A stretch of 64,000 bases of DNA from contig JAVBRO010000009.1 of NCBI GenBank assembly GCA_031547885.1, forward strand, positions 124,001-188,000, written 5' to 3'. Source of the DNA: UBA940 sp031547885 (GTDB taxonomy: Bacteria; Bacteroidota; Bacteroidia; Bacteroidales; Rikenellaceae). The translations under genes were made by a program, and so were the position numbers. The notes beneath the pieces are model-generated. The model made no database searches, was not told the DNA's origin, and saw only the letters and a program-made list of their open reading frames with translations. This document shows positions 25,635 to 34,770 of this stretch, piece by piece (within the stretch, counting starts at the first letter, position 1; each line of letters begins with the position of its first letter).

Positions 25635-27125
25635 ATGAGCGGAATACGCACCCTCGCGGGCGACACGATGATATACGGGCTGAGCACCATCCTCACCAGG
25701 ATGCTCAACTACCTGATGTTCCCCTACCTCACTTATCTGATGGGCACGGAGGTGTACGGCGAAGTGACGGATCTGTATTCCATCATTCCGTTCGCGCTGG
25801 TGGTGCTGACGATGGGGCTGGAGAGCGGCTTTTTCCGCTTTACGGGACGTGCCGAAAACGACGGGGAAAAACGAAGGCTGTTCGCGACCACATGGGGGGC
25901 GACGATCCTCGCCGCGACAGTGTTCTTTGGAATAGTGGTGCTGTTCAACCGACCGATCGCTTCGGCGATGGGGTATGCCGACCGCAGTTCGTACATCTGG
26001 ATCACGGCTCTCATTATCCTGCTGGACGTGGCAGCGGCCATGCCTTTCGCCAAACTGCGCGAACAGCGGCGGCGCATCACATATGTGACCGTCAGGCTGG
26101 CTTCGGTGGTGGTGAACATCGTCTCCTGCGTCTTCTTTTTCTCGGTGCTGCCGCGCCTGGCCGAAGGCGGCGCAGAGTTCTGGCAGCAGATCTGGAACCC
26201 GGATTTCGGCGCGGGTTACGTGCTGGTAGCCAATGTTTTCGCAAGCGCGGTTTCGCTTCTATTGCTGCTGCCCACGACGGGAAAGGTGGTCCCGAGGATA
26301 ACGCCGAAGGTTTTCAGGCAGATCATGCTCTACTCGCTGCCCCTGCTGATAAGCGGGATCGCCGGGACCGGGAACGAATTCATAGACCGCCAGTTGATAA
26401 AATGGCTTCTGCCGGAAGAAGTGTGGCGCGGCCAGCTCGGCATATACGGCGCAACGACGCGGCTGGCAGTGATAATGGTGCTGTTCACCCAGATGTACCG
26501 ACTTGCGGCCGAGCCGTTCTTCCTTGCGAAGTTCCGGAGGGAGGATTTCGTGCGGCAGACGGCCGAAACGATGAAATATTACGTTATCGTGACGGTGCTT
26601 ATCTTTGTCGGCATCATGCTGTTCAAAGATGTGATCGTGCTGATCGCCGGGCCGGATTTCCGGGGTGCGAGCCACCTGCTGCCGATACTTTTAGCGGCGA
26701 ACGCGTTGGCCGGAGTGGTGCTCAACCTGTCGTTCTGGTATAAGCAGGAGAGCAGGACAAAGTTCGCCATCTGGATAACCGGAACGGGGCTGGTGGTCAT
26801 AACCGCGCTGTGCATGGTGCTGATACCGCGCTTCGGTATCGACGGGGCGGCGTGGTCGAGGCTGGCCTGCGAGGTGTCGATGGTCGCGGTGAGCCTGTGG
26901 CTGAATCAGAAATACTGCCGCACGCCCTATGATTTCCGGCGCATCGGCGAATACCTGCTGCTTGGCGCGGCGGCTTACGGAATAGGTTTCGCAACGGGCA
27001 TGCTCGCTCCGTGGCTGCAATACACGCTGAACGCGGCGCTTCTGCTGGGCCTAGGCGGATACGTGCTTTGGAGAGAAAATCTGCTACAATATATAAAACC
27101 GAAAAATGAAAGTAAAGGTAATTAA
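25635..27125 (+). CDS. Polysaccharide/oligosaccharide flippase (MATE/Wzx-like)
   Basis: A 496-residue integral membrane protein with about 14 hydrophobic segments. The N-terminal block IRTLAGDTMIYGLSTILTRM, ending in LNYLMFPYLTYLMG, is typical of Wzx-like flippases that move lipid-linked sugars across the inner membrane. LESGFFRFTGR is another family feature. It overlaps dut by 20 bases, so the two are translationally linked. No sugar transferases lie next to it, so the moved lipid cannot be named. Confidence 0.87.
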   Translation: MSGIRTLAGDTMIYGLSTILTRMLNYLMFPYLTYLMGTEVYGEVTDLYSIIPFALVVLTMGLESGFFRFTGRAENDGEKRRLFATTWGATILAATVFFGIVVLFNRPIASAMGYADRSSYIWITALIILLDVAAAMPFAKLREQRRRITYVTVRLASVVVNIVSCVFFFSVLPRLAEGGAEFWQQIWNPDFGAGYVLVANVFASAVSLLLLLPTTGKVVPRITPKVFRQIMLYSLPLLISGIAGTGNEFIDRQLIKWLLPEEVWRGQLGIYGATTRLAVIMVLFTQMYRLAAEPFFLAKFRREDFVRQTAETMKYYVIVTVLIFVGIMLFKDVIVLIAGPDFRGASHLLPILLAANALAGVVLNLSFWYKQESRTKFAIWITGTGLVVITALCMVLIPRFGIDGAAWSRLACEVSMVAVSLWLNQKYCRTPYDFRRIGEYLLLGAAAYGIGFATGMLAPWLQYTLNAALLLGLGGYVLWRENLLQYIKPKNESKGN

Positions 27126-27537
27126 CCGCTCGGCTTTCGACCTGCCGCGCTACGAGACGCCCCTTTCGGCCGGAATGGACGTCCGCGCCAATCTCACCGA
27201 AAGCATCACCCTCGGCCCACTCGAAAGGGCCCTCATCCCGACGGGACTCTACGTCGAACTCCCCGCCGGATACGAACTGCAGGTGCGCCCCCGCAGCGGG
27301 CTTGCCATAAAACACGGCATCACCGTGCTCAACTCTCCCGGAACCGTCGACGCCGACTACCGCGGCGAACTACGCACGATCCTCGTCAACCTCTCCAACG
27401 AACCGTTCGAGATCAAACCCGGCGAACGCATCGCGCAATACGTTATCGCCCGCCACGAACAGGCCGAATGGGAACAGGTCGACTCCCTCTCCGAAACCGA
27501 CCGCGGCGCCGGTGGCTTCGGTTCGACCGGAAAATAG
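27106..27537 (+). CDS. dut: dUTP pyrophosphatase
   Basis: dUTPase hydrolyses dUTP to dUMP and keeps uracil out of DNA. The 143-residue length is right for the trimeric type. All five motifs are visible: SAGMDVRANL (1), VRPRSGLA (2), NSPGTVDADYRGEL (3), KPGERIAQYVI (4) and the mobile C-terminal DRGAGGFGSTGK (5). It overlaps the end of the flippase gene by 20 bases. Confidence 0.97.
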   Translation: MKVKVINRSAFDLPRYETPLSAGMDVRANLTESITLGPLERALIPTGLYVELPAGYELQVRPRSGLAIKHGITVLNSPGTVDADYRGELRTILVNLSNEPFEIKPGERIAQYVIARHEQAEWEQVDSLSETDRGAGGFGSTGK

Positions 27538-27771
27538 ATATTTTTACACAACCTTGCGGTTGTGTGCCAATCCCACTTTTCAAAAATCGTGGGCGCAGGC
27601 GGAAATGGGAATCAATCGCAAGGATTTATTCCCGCTGCCTGAAAGATTTTTGCTTTCAACAAAAACAAAAATCTTTTTTAATCAGGCGGCAGCGGGGGCT
27701 CCGCGAAAGTACCGCCGCTTTTAAAAAAGCGGCACCAAAAATTTTCAGCAGATACTGCGTATCTGTTTATA
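27538..27771. repeat. Composite palindromic repeat between dut and holB
   Basis: In order: a hairpin ACACAACC-TTGC-GGTTGTGT (27546-27565); a block CAATCCCACTTTTCAAAAA as in the repeats at 47.8, 59.2 and 63.1 kb; a long fold-back in which CGCTGCCTGAAAGATTTTTG pairs with CAAAAATC and CAGGCGGCAGCG; then CCGCTTTTAAAAAAGCGG and CACCAAAAATTTTCAGCAGATACTGCGTATCTG-like sequence shared with the aromatic operon gaps. No gene is visible. The first hairpin may serve as the dut terminator. Confidence 0.7.
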
Positions 27772-28920
27772 ATGCAAAAGATGAGGTTTAAAGATATCAT
27801 AGGACAGGAAGATGTAAAGGCGAGGTTGGCGCGGACTGTGGACGAGGGCCGTGTGAGCCATGCACAGATGTTCACGGGCGCGTGCGGTTACGGGACGTTG
27901 CCGCTGGCCATCGCCTATGTGCAGTATCTGAACTGTCCCGACAGGAAGGACGGCGATTCGTGCGGGGTATGCCCGTCGTGCCGGAAGATAGGGGAATTGC
28001 AGCATCCGGACGTCCATTTCGTGATGCCGGTCAACAAGCAGGGCAAAAAGAGCGGCGAGGTGATAACGAGCGACGTTTTCCTGCCCGAGTGGCGGCGGAC
28101 GGTGGCAGCGACGGGCGGTTATTTCGACGAGCAGATGTGGTACGGCGAGCTGGGTCTGGAGAACCTGCAGGGCCTGATCTCGAAAAAAGACGCCGACGAG
28201 GTTATCCGCAAGCTGTCGTTCAAGAGTTTCGAGGGGGGATATAAGGCTGTCGTGATCTGGCTGCCCGAGAAGATGAACACCGAAGCGGCCAACACGCTGC
28301 TCAAGATACTGGAGGAGCCGTGGGACAGGACCCTTTTCGTGCTTGTTTCCGAGTCTCCGCGCCTGCTGCTCCCGACTATCGTTTCGAGGGTGCAGGAGAT
28401 TGCGGTGCCGGGAATAGAGCCGGAAGCGATGGAATGCTATTTTACAGCGCAGGGCACCGATCCGGCACGGGCGCGGCAGGCGGCGCGTCTTTCGAGGGGC
28501 GACCTGCTGGAAGCCCGGCGGATAGTGTCGGACGAAGGGGCCGAGGAGAAGAGCGAAGACTTCGAACTTTTCATGGGTTTGATGCGCCTAAGCTACAACG
28601 ACAAGCACCTGGAACTTATAGAATGGGCCGAGGGTGCCGCCCGTCTGGGGCGCGAGCGGCAGAAGCGTTTCCTCGAAAATTCGATCCGTCTGGTGCGTTC
28701 CAGCTACATGCTTAACGCCGGTTTGGAAGATATTGCGTACCTTTGGGGCGCGGAACTTGATTTTTGCCGTAATTTTTCGCCTTTCATAGGCAATCATAAC
28801 GTCGAAAATCTCGTTAGCGAGATGGAGGCGGCGCTGGGACAGCTCCGTCAGAACGGCAACGCAGGTATAATATTCACTCACTTCGCCCTGGCGGTGAGCA
28901 AACAGATAATTAAAAGATAA
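27772..28920 (+). CDS. holB: DNA polymerase III delta' subunit (clamp loader)
   Basis: A 382-residue AAA+ protein of the sliding-clamp loader. MRFKDIIGQEDVKARLARTV and SHAQMFTGACGYGTLPLAIA show the N-terminal fold with a P-loop lacking the Lys, as in delta' subunits that do not bind ATP. A four-Cys zinc module is seen in CPDRKDGDSCGVCPSC. MNTEAANTLLKILEEPWDRT and IVSRVQEI are the sensor regions. The reading frame starts right after a palindromic repeat. Length and motifs fit holB better than dnaX. Confidence 0.9.
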   Translation: MQKMRFKDIIGQEDVKARLARTVDEGRVSHAQMFTGACGYGTLPLAIAYVQYLNCPDRKDGDSCGVCPSCRKIGELQHPDVHFVMPVNKQGKKSGEVITSDVFLPEWRRTVAATGGYFDEQMWYGELGLENLQGLISKKDADEVIRKLSFKSFEGGYKAVVIWLPEKMNTEAANTLLKILEEPWDRTLFVLVSESPRLLLPTIVSRVQEIAVPGIEPEAMECYFTAQGTDPARARQAARLSRGDLLEARRIVSDEGAEEKSEDFELFMGLMRLSYNDKHLELIEWAEGAARLGRERQKRFLENSIRLVRSSYMLNAGLEDIAYLWGAELDFCRNFSPFIGNHNVENLVSEMEAALGQLRQNGNAGIIFTHFALAVSKQIIKR

Positions 28921-29017
28921 TTACGAATTAAAAAATACGATGCTTCGCGCGGCAATGCCAGCAATTCGTATTTGAAAAATTCGTAATTCGTAATTTGAAA
29001 TTCGTAATTGATAATTT
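28921..29017 (+). repeat. Inverted and tandem heptad repeats before folK
   Basis: The gap begins with AATTACGAATTA, then a small palindrome-like ATGCTTCGCGCGGCAATGCC, then CGTATTT and CGTAATT, CGTAATT, TGAAATT, CGTAATT, GATAATT running into the folK ATG. The first block is the inverse of the later units, so the spacer can fold back on itself. Confidence 0.75.
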
Positions 29018-29527
29018 ATGGCACGTGTGGTGCTGATAACCGGGGGGAACCAGGGGGAGGTGAAGCCCCGCCTTCATCAGGCACAGATCATGATAAACCA
29101 TGAGATAGGCCCCGTGATGCGGTGTTCGCACCGTTATAAGACCCCTGCTTGGGGATTCGACGCCGCGGAGCCTTTCACCAACCAGGTGCTGGTCGCCGAC
29201 ACCGAGCTGCCGCCGCGCCGGGTGCTTGAAAAGGTACAGGATATCGAGGCCGCACTGGGACGCGACCGCGCCGCCGAAGAGGCCGAAAAAAAGCGCACCG
29301 GACAGCCTTACGGTTCGCGCGTGATAGACATCGATATCCTGCTCTACGACGACCTGGTCATCGACGAGCCGAACCTGAGGATACCGCATCCGTTGCTTCA
29401 CGAAAGGGATTTCGTGTTGGAACCTCTCAACGAGGTGGCCCCGCAGATGATGCACCCCGTGTTGCACAGGACAATCGCCCAACTGTGGAACGGAATGGAC
29501 AGACATAACGGCGAAATAGAGCGGTAA
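29018..29527 (+). CDS. folK: 2-amino-4-hydroxy-6-hydroxymethyldihydropteridine diphosphokinase
   Basis: HPPK transfers pyrophosphate from ATP to the pterin in folate synthesis. The protein has 169 residues. Signatures are visible: the RYKTPAWGFDAAEPFTNQVL region, then the HPPK motif in SRVIDIDILLYDDLVIDEPN, followed by LRIPHPLLHERDFVLEPL. The family start VVLITGGNQGEVKPRLHQA replaces the usual LGSNLGD. GTP cyclohydrolase I of the same pathway lies at 37.8 kb. It follows holB across a repeat-filled gap. Confidence 0.93.
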   Translation: MARVVLITGGNQGEVKPRLHQAQIMINHEIGPVMRCSHRYKTPAWGFDAAEPFTNQVLVADTELPPRRVLEKVQDIEAALGRDRAAEEAEKKRTGQPYGSRVIDIDILLYDDLVIDEPNLRIPHPLLHERDFVLEPLNEVAPQMMHPVLHRTIAQLWNGMDRHNGEIER

Positions 29528-29636
29528 CGACCGCGGCGGATTTGATGATAAAGGTTGTTTCCGATCTTAATCTCTCGGCACAGCGCTGCCGTCATTGCGA
29601 GGAATGGAATGACGAAACAATCCAGAGTATAGGTTT
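29528..29636. repeat. Dispersed repeat with GTCATTGCGAGG end
   Basis: GCGGCGGATTTGATGATAAAGG, AATCTCTCGGCACAGCGCT and CCGTCATTGCGAGG occur here in this order and again, inverted, at 42.97-43.05 kb. Related ends with GTCATTGCGA are found at 57.9 and 58.2 kb. No gene is visible in it. Confidence 0.7.
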
Positions 29637-29648
29637 ATAAAAACGAAA

Positions 29649-30158
29649 ATGCGGATAGCGAGATATATAATAGTGGCGGCCGTGCTGCTTTGTTTCGGGG
29701 GATGTGCGAAATACACTTCCGACTGCGAGCTCCTTGTCCGCGCGCGCAGGCTTCCCGTGCAGAACAGCCCGCCGGGCGGCGAGGCGGCTTATGATGTGAC
29801 CGTCTTCGCTTATTACGTCTCCGAAGGCGATATGGACAGATGGGCGCCGGCGTCGTATGCCGACGCCGAATCGGGACAGATACGCAACCTCGACACGGGC
29901 GAAATACGCGGGTACGACCTTATGGGCGAACAGGGCGATGACACCTATATACACATCACCCTCAGCCGTTCGCCGGTGCTGTTGATGGCGGTGAACAGGT
30001 ACGACCGGTTCTATGCCTGGCGCACGTTCGAGTACCTGCCGCCGCAGAATGATCCTGTGACGATGACGCTGAGGTTCCTGTTGTATGAAACGAGGACGCA
30101 GTTCCCGGATTCGCACTGGACGGTTGTGAACGGCAACAAGGAGGAACAGGAAGGATAA
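29649..30158 (+). CDS. Lipoprotein of unknown function
   Basis: A 169-residue protein, not recognised. The signal MRIARYIIVAAVLLCFGGC is followed by AKYTSDCELLVRARR. The mature domain looks like a beta-sandwich (AAYDVTVFAYYVSEGDMD; VLLMAVNRYDRFYAWRTFEY). It precedes the Ig-like lipoprotein by one base and is probably expressed with it. Location is probably the outer membrane or periplasm. Confidence 0.7.
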   Translation: MRIARYIIVAAVLLCFGGCAKYTSDCELLVRARRLPVQNSPPGGEAAYDVTVFAYYVSEGDMDRWAPASYADAESGQIRNLDTGEIRGYDLMGEQGDDTYIHITLSRSPVLLMAVNRYDRFYAWRTFEYLPPQNDPVTMTLRFLLYETRTQFPDSHWTVVNGNKEEQEG

Positions 30159-30159
30159 T

Positions 30160-32223
30160 ATGAGCGGGAAGGCGGCAAAAGCGGGACAGGTGTTGCTGAA
30201 GACAGCCGTTGCGGCGTTCTTCTGCACGGCTCTTTTTATGCGCTGCGCCAACCAGATGACCCCCCAGGGAGGCCCCAAGGATTCGCTGCCCCCGGTGGTG
30301 AAGCTGATGACCCCGGAGAACGGACAGCGCCATTTCACCTACAAGCGCATTTTCATAGAGTTCGACGAATACGTACAGCTGAAAGAGCAGGCCAAAGAGT
30401 TTTACACTTCGCCGCTGATGAAGACCAAGCCGACGCTTGCCGTCAAGGGGCGCGGGATCAGGATCGACATCAAGGACACCCTTCTCGAAAACCAGACCTA
30501 CGCGCTCAATTTCGGCAGTGCGGTGCGCGACAACAACGAGGGGAACATCCTCTACGGATTCCGATATGTTTTCTCGACCGGTTCGGCCATCGACTCGATG
30601 ATGATGACGGGCTACACGGCCGACGCGATGAAAGGGGACAGCATCAGCAAATCTTTCATATTTTTCTACGACGCGAAGATCGACACCATACCGCAGTACG
30701 ACTCGATACTGTTGAAACACCAGCCCGACGCGGTGGGCCGCGCCGAGAACAACGGCATCTTCATCGCCCAGAATCTCAAACCCATTCCTTATAAAGTTTA
30801 CGCCATACAGGACAACAACGGCAACCAGAAATACGACCCCGGGGTGGACAAGGTAGGTTTCCTTGACAGCCTCTACAATCCGGCCGAACTGGGTCCGTTC
30901 GCCGTGTGGCTCGACGAATACCGCCGTTATCCGACGGCCGACCCGCAGATCTATTTCCGCATGTTCACCGACGGGCAGTTCCGCCGGCATAACCTGACGG
31001 CGTCGGAACGTCCCGGCCGCCACCAGGCGATTCTGCGGTTCAGCGCCCCGTTCCCGCAGATAGACACGCTGACGTTCGACGGTATTCCGGAAGACAAAAT
31101 CATCAGGGAGTACATGACGCGCGGACGCGACACCATTTCGCTGTGGTTCAACGTTCCACCCGAGATGCTGCCGGATACAATCAAGGGCCGCATTTCGTAC
31201 ATGAAGCACGACTCTCTTAGCAATCTCATCCACGTATCCCAGCAACTGAAACTGGCATGGCGCTACATCGAGACAAAAGAAGAGCAGAAAGAGCGGGAGA
31301 AAGAGGAGAAGGAGCGCCGCAGGGCCGAAAACGACGGCGAAGAGTATACTCCGCCCGCGAAGCCCAATCCCTTCAAATTCAAAGTGGATGCGGCCGCCGA
31401 GGTCAACCCCGAAAAGAGCATTCCCATCCAGTTCGACCTTCCGCTGGTGGAGATCGACAGCGCACGCATATCGCTTACCTCTATAACGAAACCCGAAAGT
31501 CCCGTGCCGGTTCCGTTCCATATCCTGCGGGACACGATGAACATCCGTAAATGGACGATCACCGCCGACTGGAACCCCGACGACAAATACCGCCTGATGG
31601 TGCCGGCGGGAACCTTCGTCAATGTGGCGGGCGAACGGAACGACACGCTGAAAGCCGATTTCGCCATAATGCAACGATCCAAGTTCGGCACTATCGTCGC
31701 CAATGTGACGGGTAAAACGCCCGGGGCGAAATATGTGGTGCAGGTCGTGGACAAGAACAATAAGGTGGAAAAAGAGCTGCCGTACGTTTCGACGGGGAAG
31801 TATTATTTTTACTACATTCCCGAGGGCGAAGTGCGCATACGCATAATCGAGGATATGAACGGCAACGGGAAGTGGGACACGGGCAACATGATCGAGCGCC
31901 GCCAGCCCGAAAGGGCGGAATTCTACGTCGGTCCGACGGGCAGCCAGATGATCCCGCTGCGCCTGAACTGGGAAGCCGATATCAACCTCGACATGTCTGA
32001 AATATTCGCGCCGATCTCGATAGAGAAGGTGCGCTACGACCTGCAGAGGGCCGAGGACGCCCGCGTCGAAAAATGGCTCGAAGAGAGGGCAAAACGCGAA
32101 GCGGAACGCAAGAAACAACAGGGACAGGAGGGACAGACCGGAGGAGGACTCGGCATAGGCGGCGCGCTCGGAGGGGCCAAACAGCAGATACAGTCGACAA
32201 CAGGAGGCATGGGAGGAAGATAA
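30160..32223 (+). CDS. Large lipoprotein with N-terminal SbsA/Ig-like domain
   Basis: A 687-residue protein with a signal segment ending FMRC, then ANQMTPQGGPKDSLPPVVK, the start usual for Bacteroidota Ig-like lipoproteins of this type. The first 110 residues form a Big_5-like sandwich (FIEFDEYVQLKEQAKEFYTS). The remainder is beta-rich with a charged segment (about 370-400, EEQKEREKEEKERRRAEND) and a Lys/Gln/Gly-rich tail. The function is unknown. It follows the small lipoprotein by one base and abuts the next gene (TAA then ATG). Confidence 0.8.
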   Translation: MSGKAAKAGQVLLKTAVAAFFCTALFMRCANQMTPQGGPKDSLPPVVKLMTPENGQRHFTYKRIFIEFDEYVQLKEQAKEFYTSPLMKTKPTLAVKGRGIRIDIKDTLLENQTYALNFGSAVRDNNEGNILYGFRYVFSTGSAIDSMMMTGYTADAMKGDSISKSFIFFYDAKIDTIPQYDSILLKHQPDAVGRAENNGIFIAQNLKPIPYKVYAIQDNNGNQKYDPGVDKVGFLDSLYNPAELGPFAVWLDEYRRYPTADPQIYFRMFTDGQFRRHNLTASERPGRHQAILRFSAPFPQIDTLTFDGIPEDKIIREYMTRGRDTISLWFNVPPEMLPDTIKGRISYMKHDSLSNLIHVSQQLKLAWRYIETKEEQKEREKEEKERRRAENDGEEYTPPAKPNPFKFKVDAAAEVNPEKSIPIQFDLPLVEIDSARISLTSITKPESPVPVPFHILRDTMNIRKWTITADWNPDDKYRLMVPAGTFVNVAGERNDTLKADFAIMQRSKFGTIVANVTGKTPGAKYVVQVVDKNNKVEKELPYVSTGKYYFYYIPEGEVRIRIIEDMNGNGKWDTGNMIERRQPERAEFYVGPTGSQMIPLRLNWEADINLDMSEIFAPISIEKVRYDLQRAEDARVEKWLEERAKREAERKKQQGQEGQTGGGLGIGGALGGAKQQIQSTTGGMGGR

Positions 32224-33105
32224 ATGAAGAGTGAAGAAAGATCGTTGAGGTATTTGAAACACGGCAATGATGCCGTGCGGAAGATCGTGCGGTATCTCTT
32301 CCTCTGCATCTCATTGTCAATTGTCAATTGTCAATTGTCAACTGCCCAACACTACGTCGGCGCCAAGGTAGGTTACGGGGCTGCTTCGGGCCGCTTCTAT
32401 CCCACTGTGGACAAGTCCCCCATGGTATGGGGCAAATACACCGGCGGCGTGATGTGGAAGTACTACAGTCCACAGCAGGTAGTCGGCGGGGTCTCGGCGG
32501 AACTCGAGTACCAGATGCGGGGATACAGGTATTTCGACGGGATCGTGTCGGACACTACGAGCTACACCTCGAAGACCAGAACGGTCGGCACTATCACTAT
32601 GCCGCTTATCTGGCAGCCGCACCTGTACCTGGCGAACCGCCACATCCGGGTATTCCTCAACGCAGGCATCACGTTTTCCTACAATCTCGGCATAGGCGAG
32701 ACCGTCACCATGTTCTCGCACGATTACAATAAGGACACAAAGGAGGTAACCACGTCGAGCGTAACGACCGATTACACGATGATCCGCGCTCGCGACAACC
32801 GCTGGAACTACGGTCTGTGCGGAGGGTTCGGGTTCGGGGTTCTTTTCGGCCGCTGCGAAGTTTTCGCCGAGGCGCGCTATTACTTCGGCATGTCCGACAT
32901 TCTGCGCAACAAAACCAAATACATTTTTAACAAGGAAGGAAAGTACAATAACGGGACGATACGCTCGGAGCTGGACAACCTTTTCGTCAACGTCGGGTTC
33001 TTCTTCCGTCTCGGGAAAGAGGGCATCAAGGCGCCCCCGCTCAAGCGCAACAAAGATAAAGTGCCCGACACTAACGATTTCCGCAATATAAAACTGCCAT
33101 TCTGA
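32224..33105 (+). CDS. Outer-membrane beta-barrel protein with a heptad repeat in its signal peptide
   Basis: A 293-residue protein beginning directly after the previous stop codon. A 23-residue charged N-terminus leads to a signal core, RYLFLCISLSIVNCQLSTAQ, with cleavage after TAQ. The mature part has alternating strands typical of an 8- to 10-strand barrel (YVGAKVGYGAASGRFYPTVD; WNYGLCGGFGFGVLFGRCEV; LFVNVGFFFRLG), but the C-terminus carries a 25-residue basic tail. The function is unknown. The signal core is encoded by four GTCAATT-type heptads (32316-32343); gain or loss of one unit would shift the frame. rbfA follows 11 bases later. Confidence 0.8.
   Translation: MKSEERSLRYLKHGNDAVRKIVRYLFLCISLSIVNCQLSTAQHYVGAKVGYGAASGRFYPTVDKSPMVWGKYTGGVMWKYYSPQQVVGGVSAELEYQMRGYRYFDGIVSDTTSYTSKTRTVGTITMPLIWQPHLYLANRHIRVFLNAGITFSYNLGIGETVTMFSHDYNKDTKEVTTSSVTTDYTMIRARDNRWNYGLCGGFGFGVLFGRCEVFAEARYYFGMSDILRNKTKYIFNKEGKYNNGTIRSELDNLFVNVGFFFRLGKEGIKAPPLKRNKDKVPDTNDFRNIKLPF
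32316..32343 (+). repeat. Heptad repeat inside a signal-peptide coding region
   Basis: Three perfect GTCAATT units and one GTCAACT unit encode the residues SIVNCQLST of the outer-membrane protein. Seven is not a multiple of three, so slippage by one unit breaks the gene. Confidence 0.85.
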
Positions 33106-33116
33106 CCCTCTGCCAT

Positions 33117-33452
33117 ATGGAAAACACAAGACAGCAAAAGATATCCCGCCAGATTCAGAAAGATCTGGGCGACATATTCATCCGCGAAGCCGCGCCGCTT
33201 CTGAAAGGGGCGATGGCGACGGTCACATCGGTGAGGATCAGTCCTGACATGAGCTATGCGCGCGTCTACCTGAGCGTTTTTCCGTTCGCGAAGGCCGAAG
33301 AGGTGATGGCGTCGCTCGAGGCGGGCAACAAGTTCATACGCAAGACTCTGGGCGGGAAGATCCGCAACCAGATGCGCATAGTGCCCGAACTCTCCTTCTT
33401 CCTCGACGACTCTTTCGAGTATATCGACAAAATAGATAACCTCCTCAAATAA
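33117..33452 (+). CDS. rbfA: Ribosome-binding factor A
   Basis: A 111-residue late maturation factor of the 30S subunit. The family pattern is clear: TRQQKISRQIQKDLGDIFIR, VTSVRISPDMSYARVYLSVF and a C-terminal KIRNQMRIVPELSFFLDDSF. The LolE-like permease follows; this adjacency is common in Bacteroidota. Confidence 0.94.
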   Translation: MENTRQQKISRQIQKDLGDIFIREAAPLLKGAMATVTSVRISPDMSYARVYLSVFPFAKAEEVMASLEAGNKFIRKTLGGKIRNQMRIVPELSFFLDDSFEYIDKIDNLLK

Positions 33453-33455
33453 TAG

Positions 33456-33520
33456 ATGGATTATGGATCAATGAATTATTTTCCATTCGTAATTCGTAAT
33501 TCGTAATTCGTAATTCAAAT
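33456..33520 (+). repeat. Heptad repeats before the LolE-like gene
   Basis: ATGGATT, ATGGATC and AATGAAT units are followed by four perfect CGTAATT units (33488-33515), ending five bases before the start codon. Confidence 0.8.
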
Positions 33521-34723
33521 ATGCCGTCGCTCTCCGCTTTTTTCGCCCGCCGTTTCCTGTTTTCGCCGAAGTCGCATTCGGTGATCAACATCATTTCGCG
33601 GGTGAGCATGGTAGCGGTTGGGGTTCCCGTGGCGGCGATGGTGATACTGCTGTCGGTTTTCAACGGATTCGACGATCTGATCCGCCGCATGTACCACGAT
33701 TTCGATCCCGACCTGCTTGTGCAGCCTGCCGAGGGAAAGGTTTTCGACCCGGCATCGCTCGATTCCGGCGCGATATCCTCGCTCGACGGGGTCGCCGGAG
33801 TGTCGTATGTGCTCGAGGAGAGCGCCCTTCTGGAATACCGGGGCAGGCAGACGACGGCCACGGTAAGGGGCGTCGACAAGGCTTTCCGAGGCGTGGTCCC
33901 CATCGAGGGCATGCTATATCAGGGCAAGGCCGACGGCGAAGGGGCGGTGGTCGGACAGGGCATAGCCTACGAGCTTGGTATCCGCATGGGATTGTCGGAA
34001 CAGCTCGAATTCTATGTGCCGCGCAGGGGAAGCTACTCGGCGCTGCTGCCGGTCAACAGCTTCTCGACGGGCGAGGTTCCCATCGAAGGAGTTTTTATGC
34101 TGGACGCCGACACCGACGGGGAGTATGTGATAGTCCCGCTCGATTTCGCGCGGGAACTGTTCGACTACGACGGACTGGCATCGGGACTCATGGTGCGTTT
34201 CACGGACGAAGGAGAGGCAAAGAGGTTAAAAAAAGAGGTTTCGGAGATCGCCGGAGACGATTTCACGGTGCTGACCCGTTATGAACAAAAGGCCTCGATG
34301 TACCGGATAATGACCTACGAGAAGTGGGGAGTATTTTTCATCGGGTTGATGGTGCTGGTAATAGCTTCGTTCTCGATCGTTGGTTCGCTCATAATGCTCA
34401 TCATCGACAAGCGCGGCAACATCCGCACGCTGGGCGCTCTGGGAGCCACCCCGCGGCTGGTACGGTCGATATTTACGCGGCAGGGGATGATGATCGGAAT
34501 GATCGGCGCGGTCGGGGGACTGGTGCTGGGAGTCGTGATATGCGCTGTCCAGCAGGTTTTCGGGGTTATTCCGATGCCGGCGGCGACGTTCCTTGTGGAC
34601 AGCTACCCCGTGATGATGAAACCGCTCGATATCGCGGTGGTATGCGCGGCGTTTGTGGCGGTTAATTATATTATTACTAAATTTACGGTGCTGAAAGCGA
34701 TCGGCAAACGCGATGTTTTGTAA
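33521..34723 (+). CDS. ABC transporter permease, LolC/LolE-like
   Basis: A 400-residue inner-membrane protein of the LolE/MacB type. One membrane segment is at about 22-48 (NIISRVSMVAVGVPVAAMVI), a large periplasmic domain spans about 50-265, and three C-terminal segments lie at about 270-395 with GSLIMLIIDKRGNIRTLGAL and GATPRLVRSIF, the FtsX-type coupling region. The expected role is extraction of lipoproteins from the inner membrane with a separate ATPase, which is not in this window. The start is set right after the heptad repeat. Confidence 0.85.
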   Translation: MPSLSAFFARRFLFSPKSHSVINIISRVSMVAVGVPVAAMVILLSVFNGFDDLIRRMYHDFDPDLLVQPAEGKVFDPASLDSGAISSLDGVAGVSYVLEESALLEYRGRQTTATVRGVDKAFRGVVPIEGMLYQGKADGEGAVVGQGIAYELGIRMGLSEQLEFYVPRRGSYSALLPVNSFSTGEVPIEGVFMLDADTDGEYVIVPLDFARELFDYDGLASGLMVRFTDEGEAKRLKKEVSEIAGDDFTVLTRYEQKASMYRIMTYEKWGVFFIGLMVLVIASFSIVGSLIMLIIDKRGNIRTLGALGATPRLVRSIFTRQGMMIGMIGAVGGLVLGVVICAVQQVFGVIPMPAATFLVDSYPVMMKPLDIAVVCAAFVAVNYIITKFTVLKAIGKRDVL

Positions 34724-34744
34724 TGCCCGTGCATTACAAAACAA

Positions 34745-34770
34745 ATGAAAGATGAAAGATGAAAGATGAA
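34745..34770 (+). repeat. ATGAAAG heptads at a start codon
   Basis: ATGAAAG is repeated three times and then ATGAAAA follows. Each unit carries an ATG, and successive units fall in different frames, so any three neighbouring units offer a start in every frame. The start of the next gene (34759) is one of them. Confidence 0.8.
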
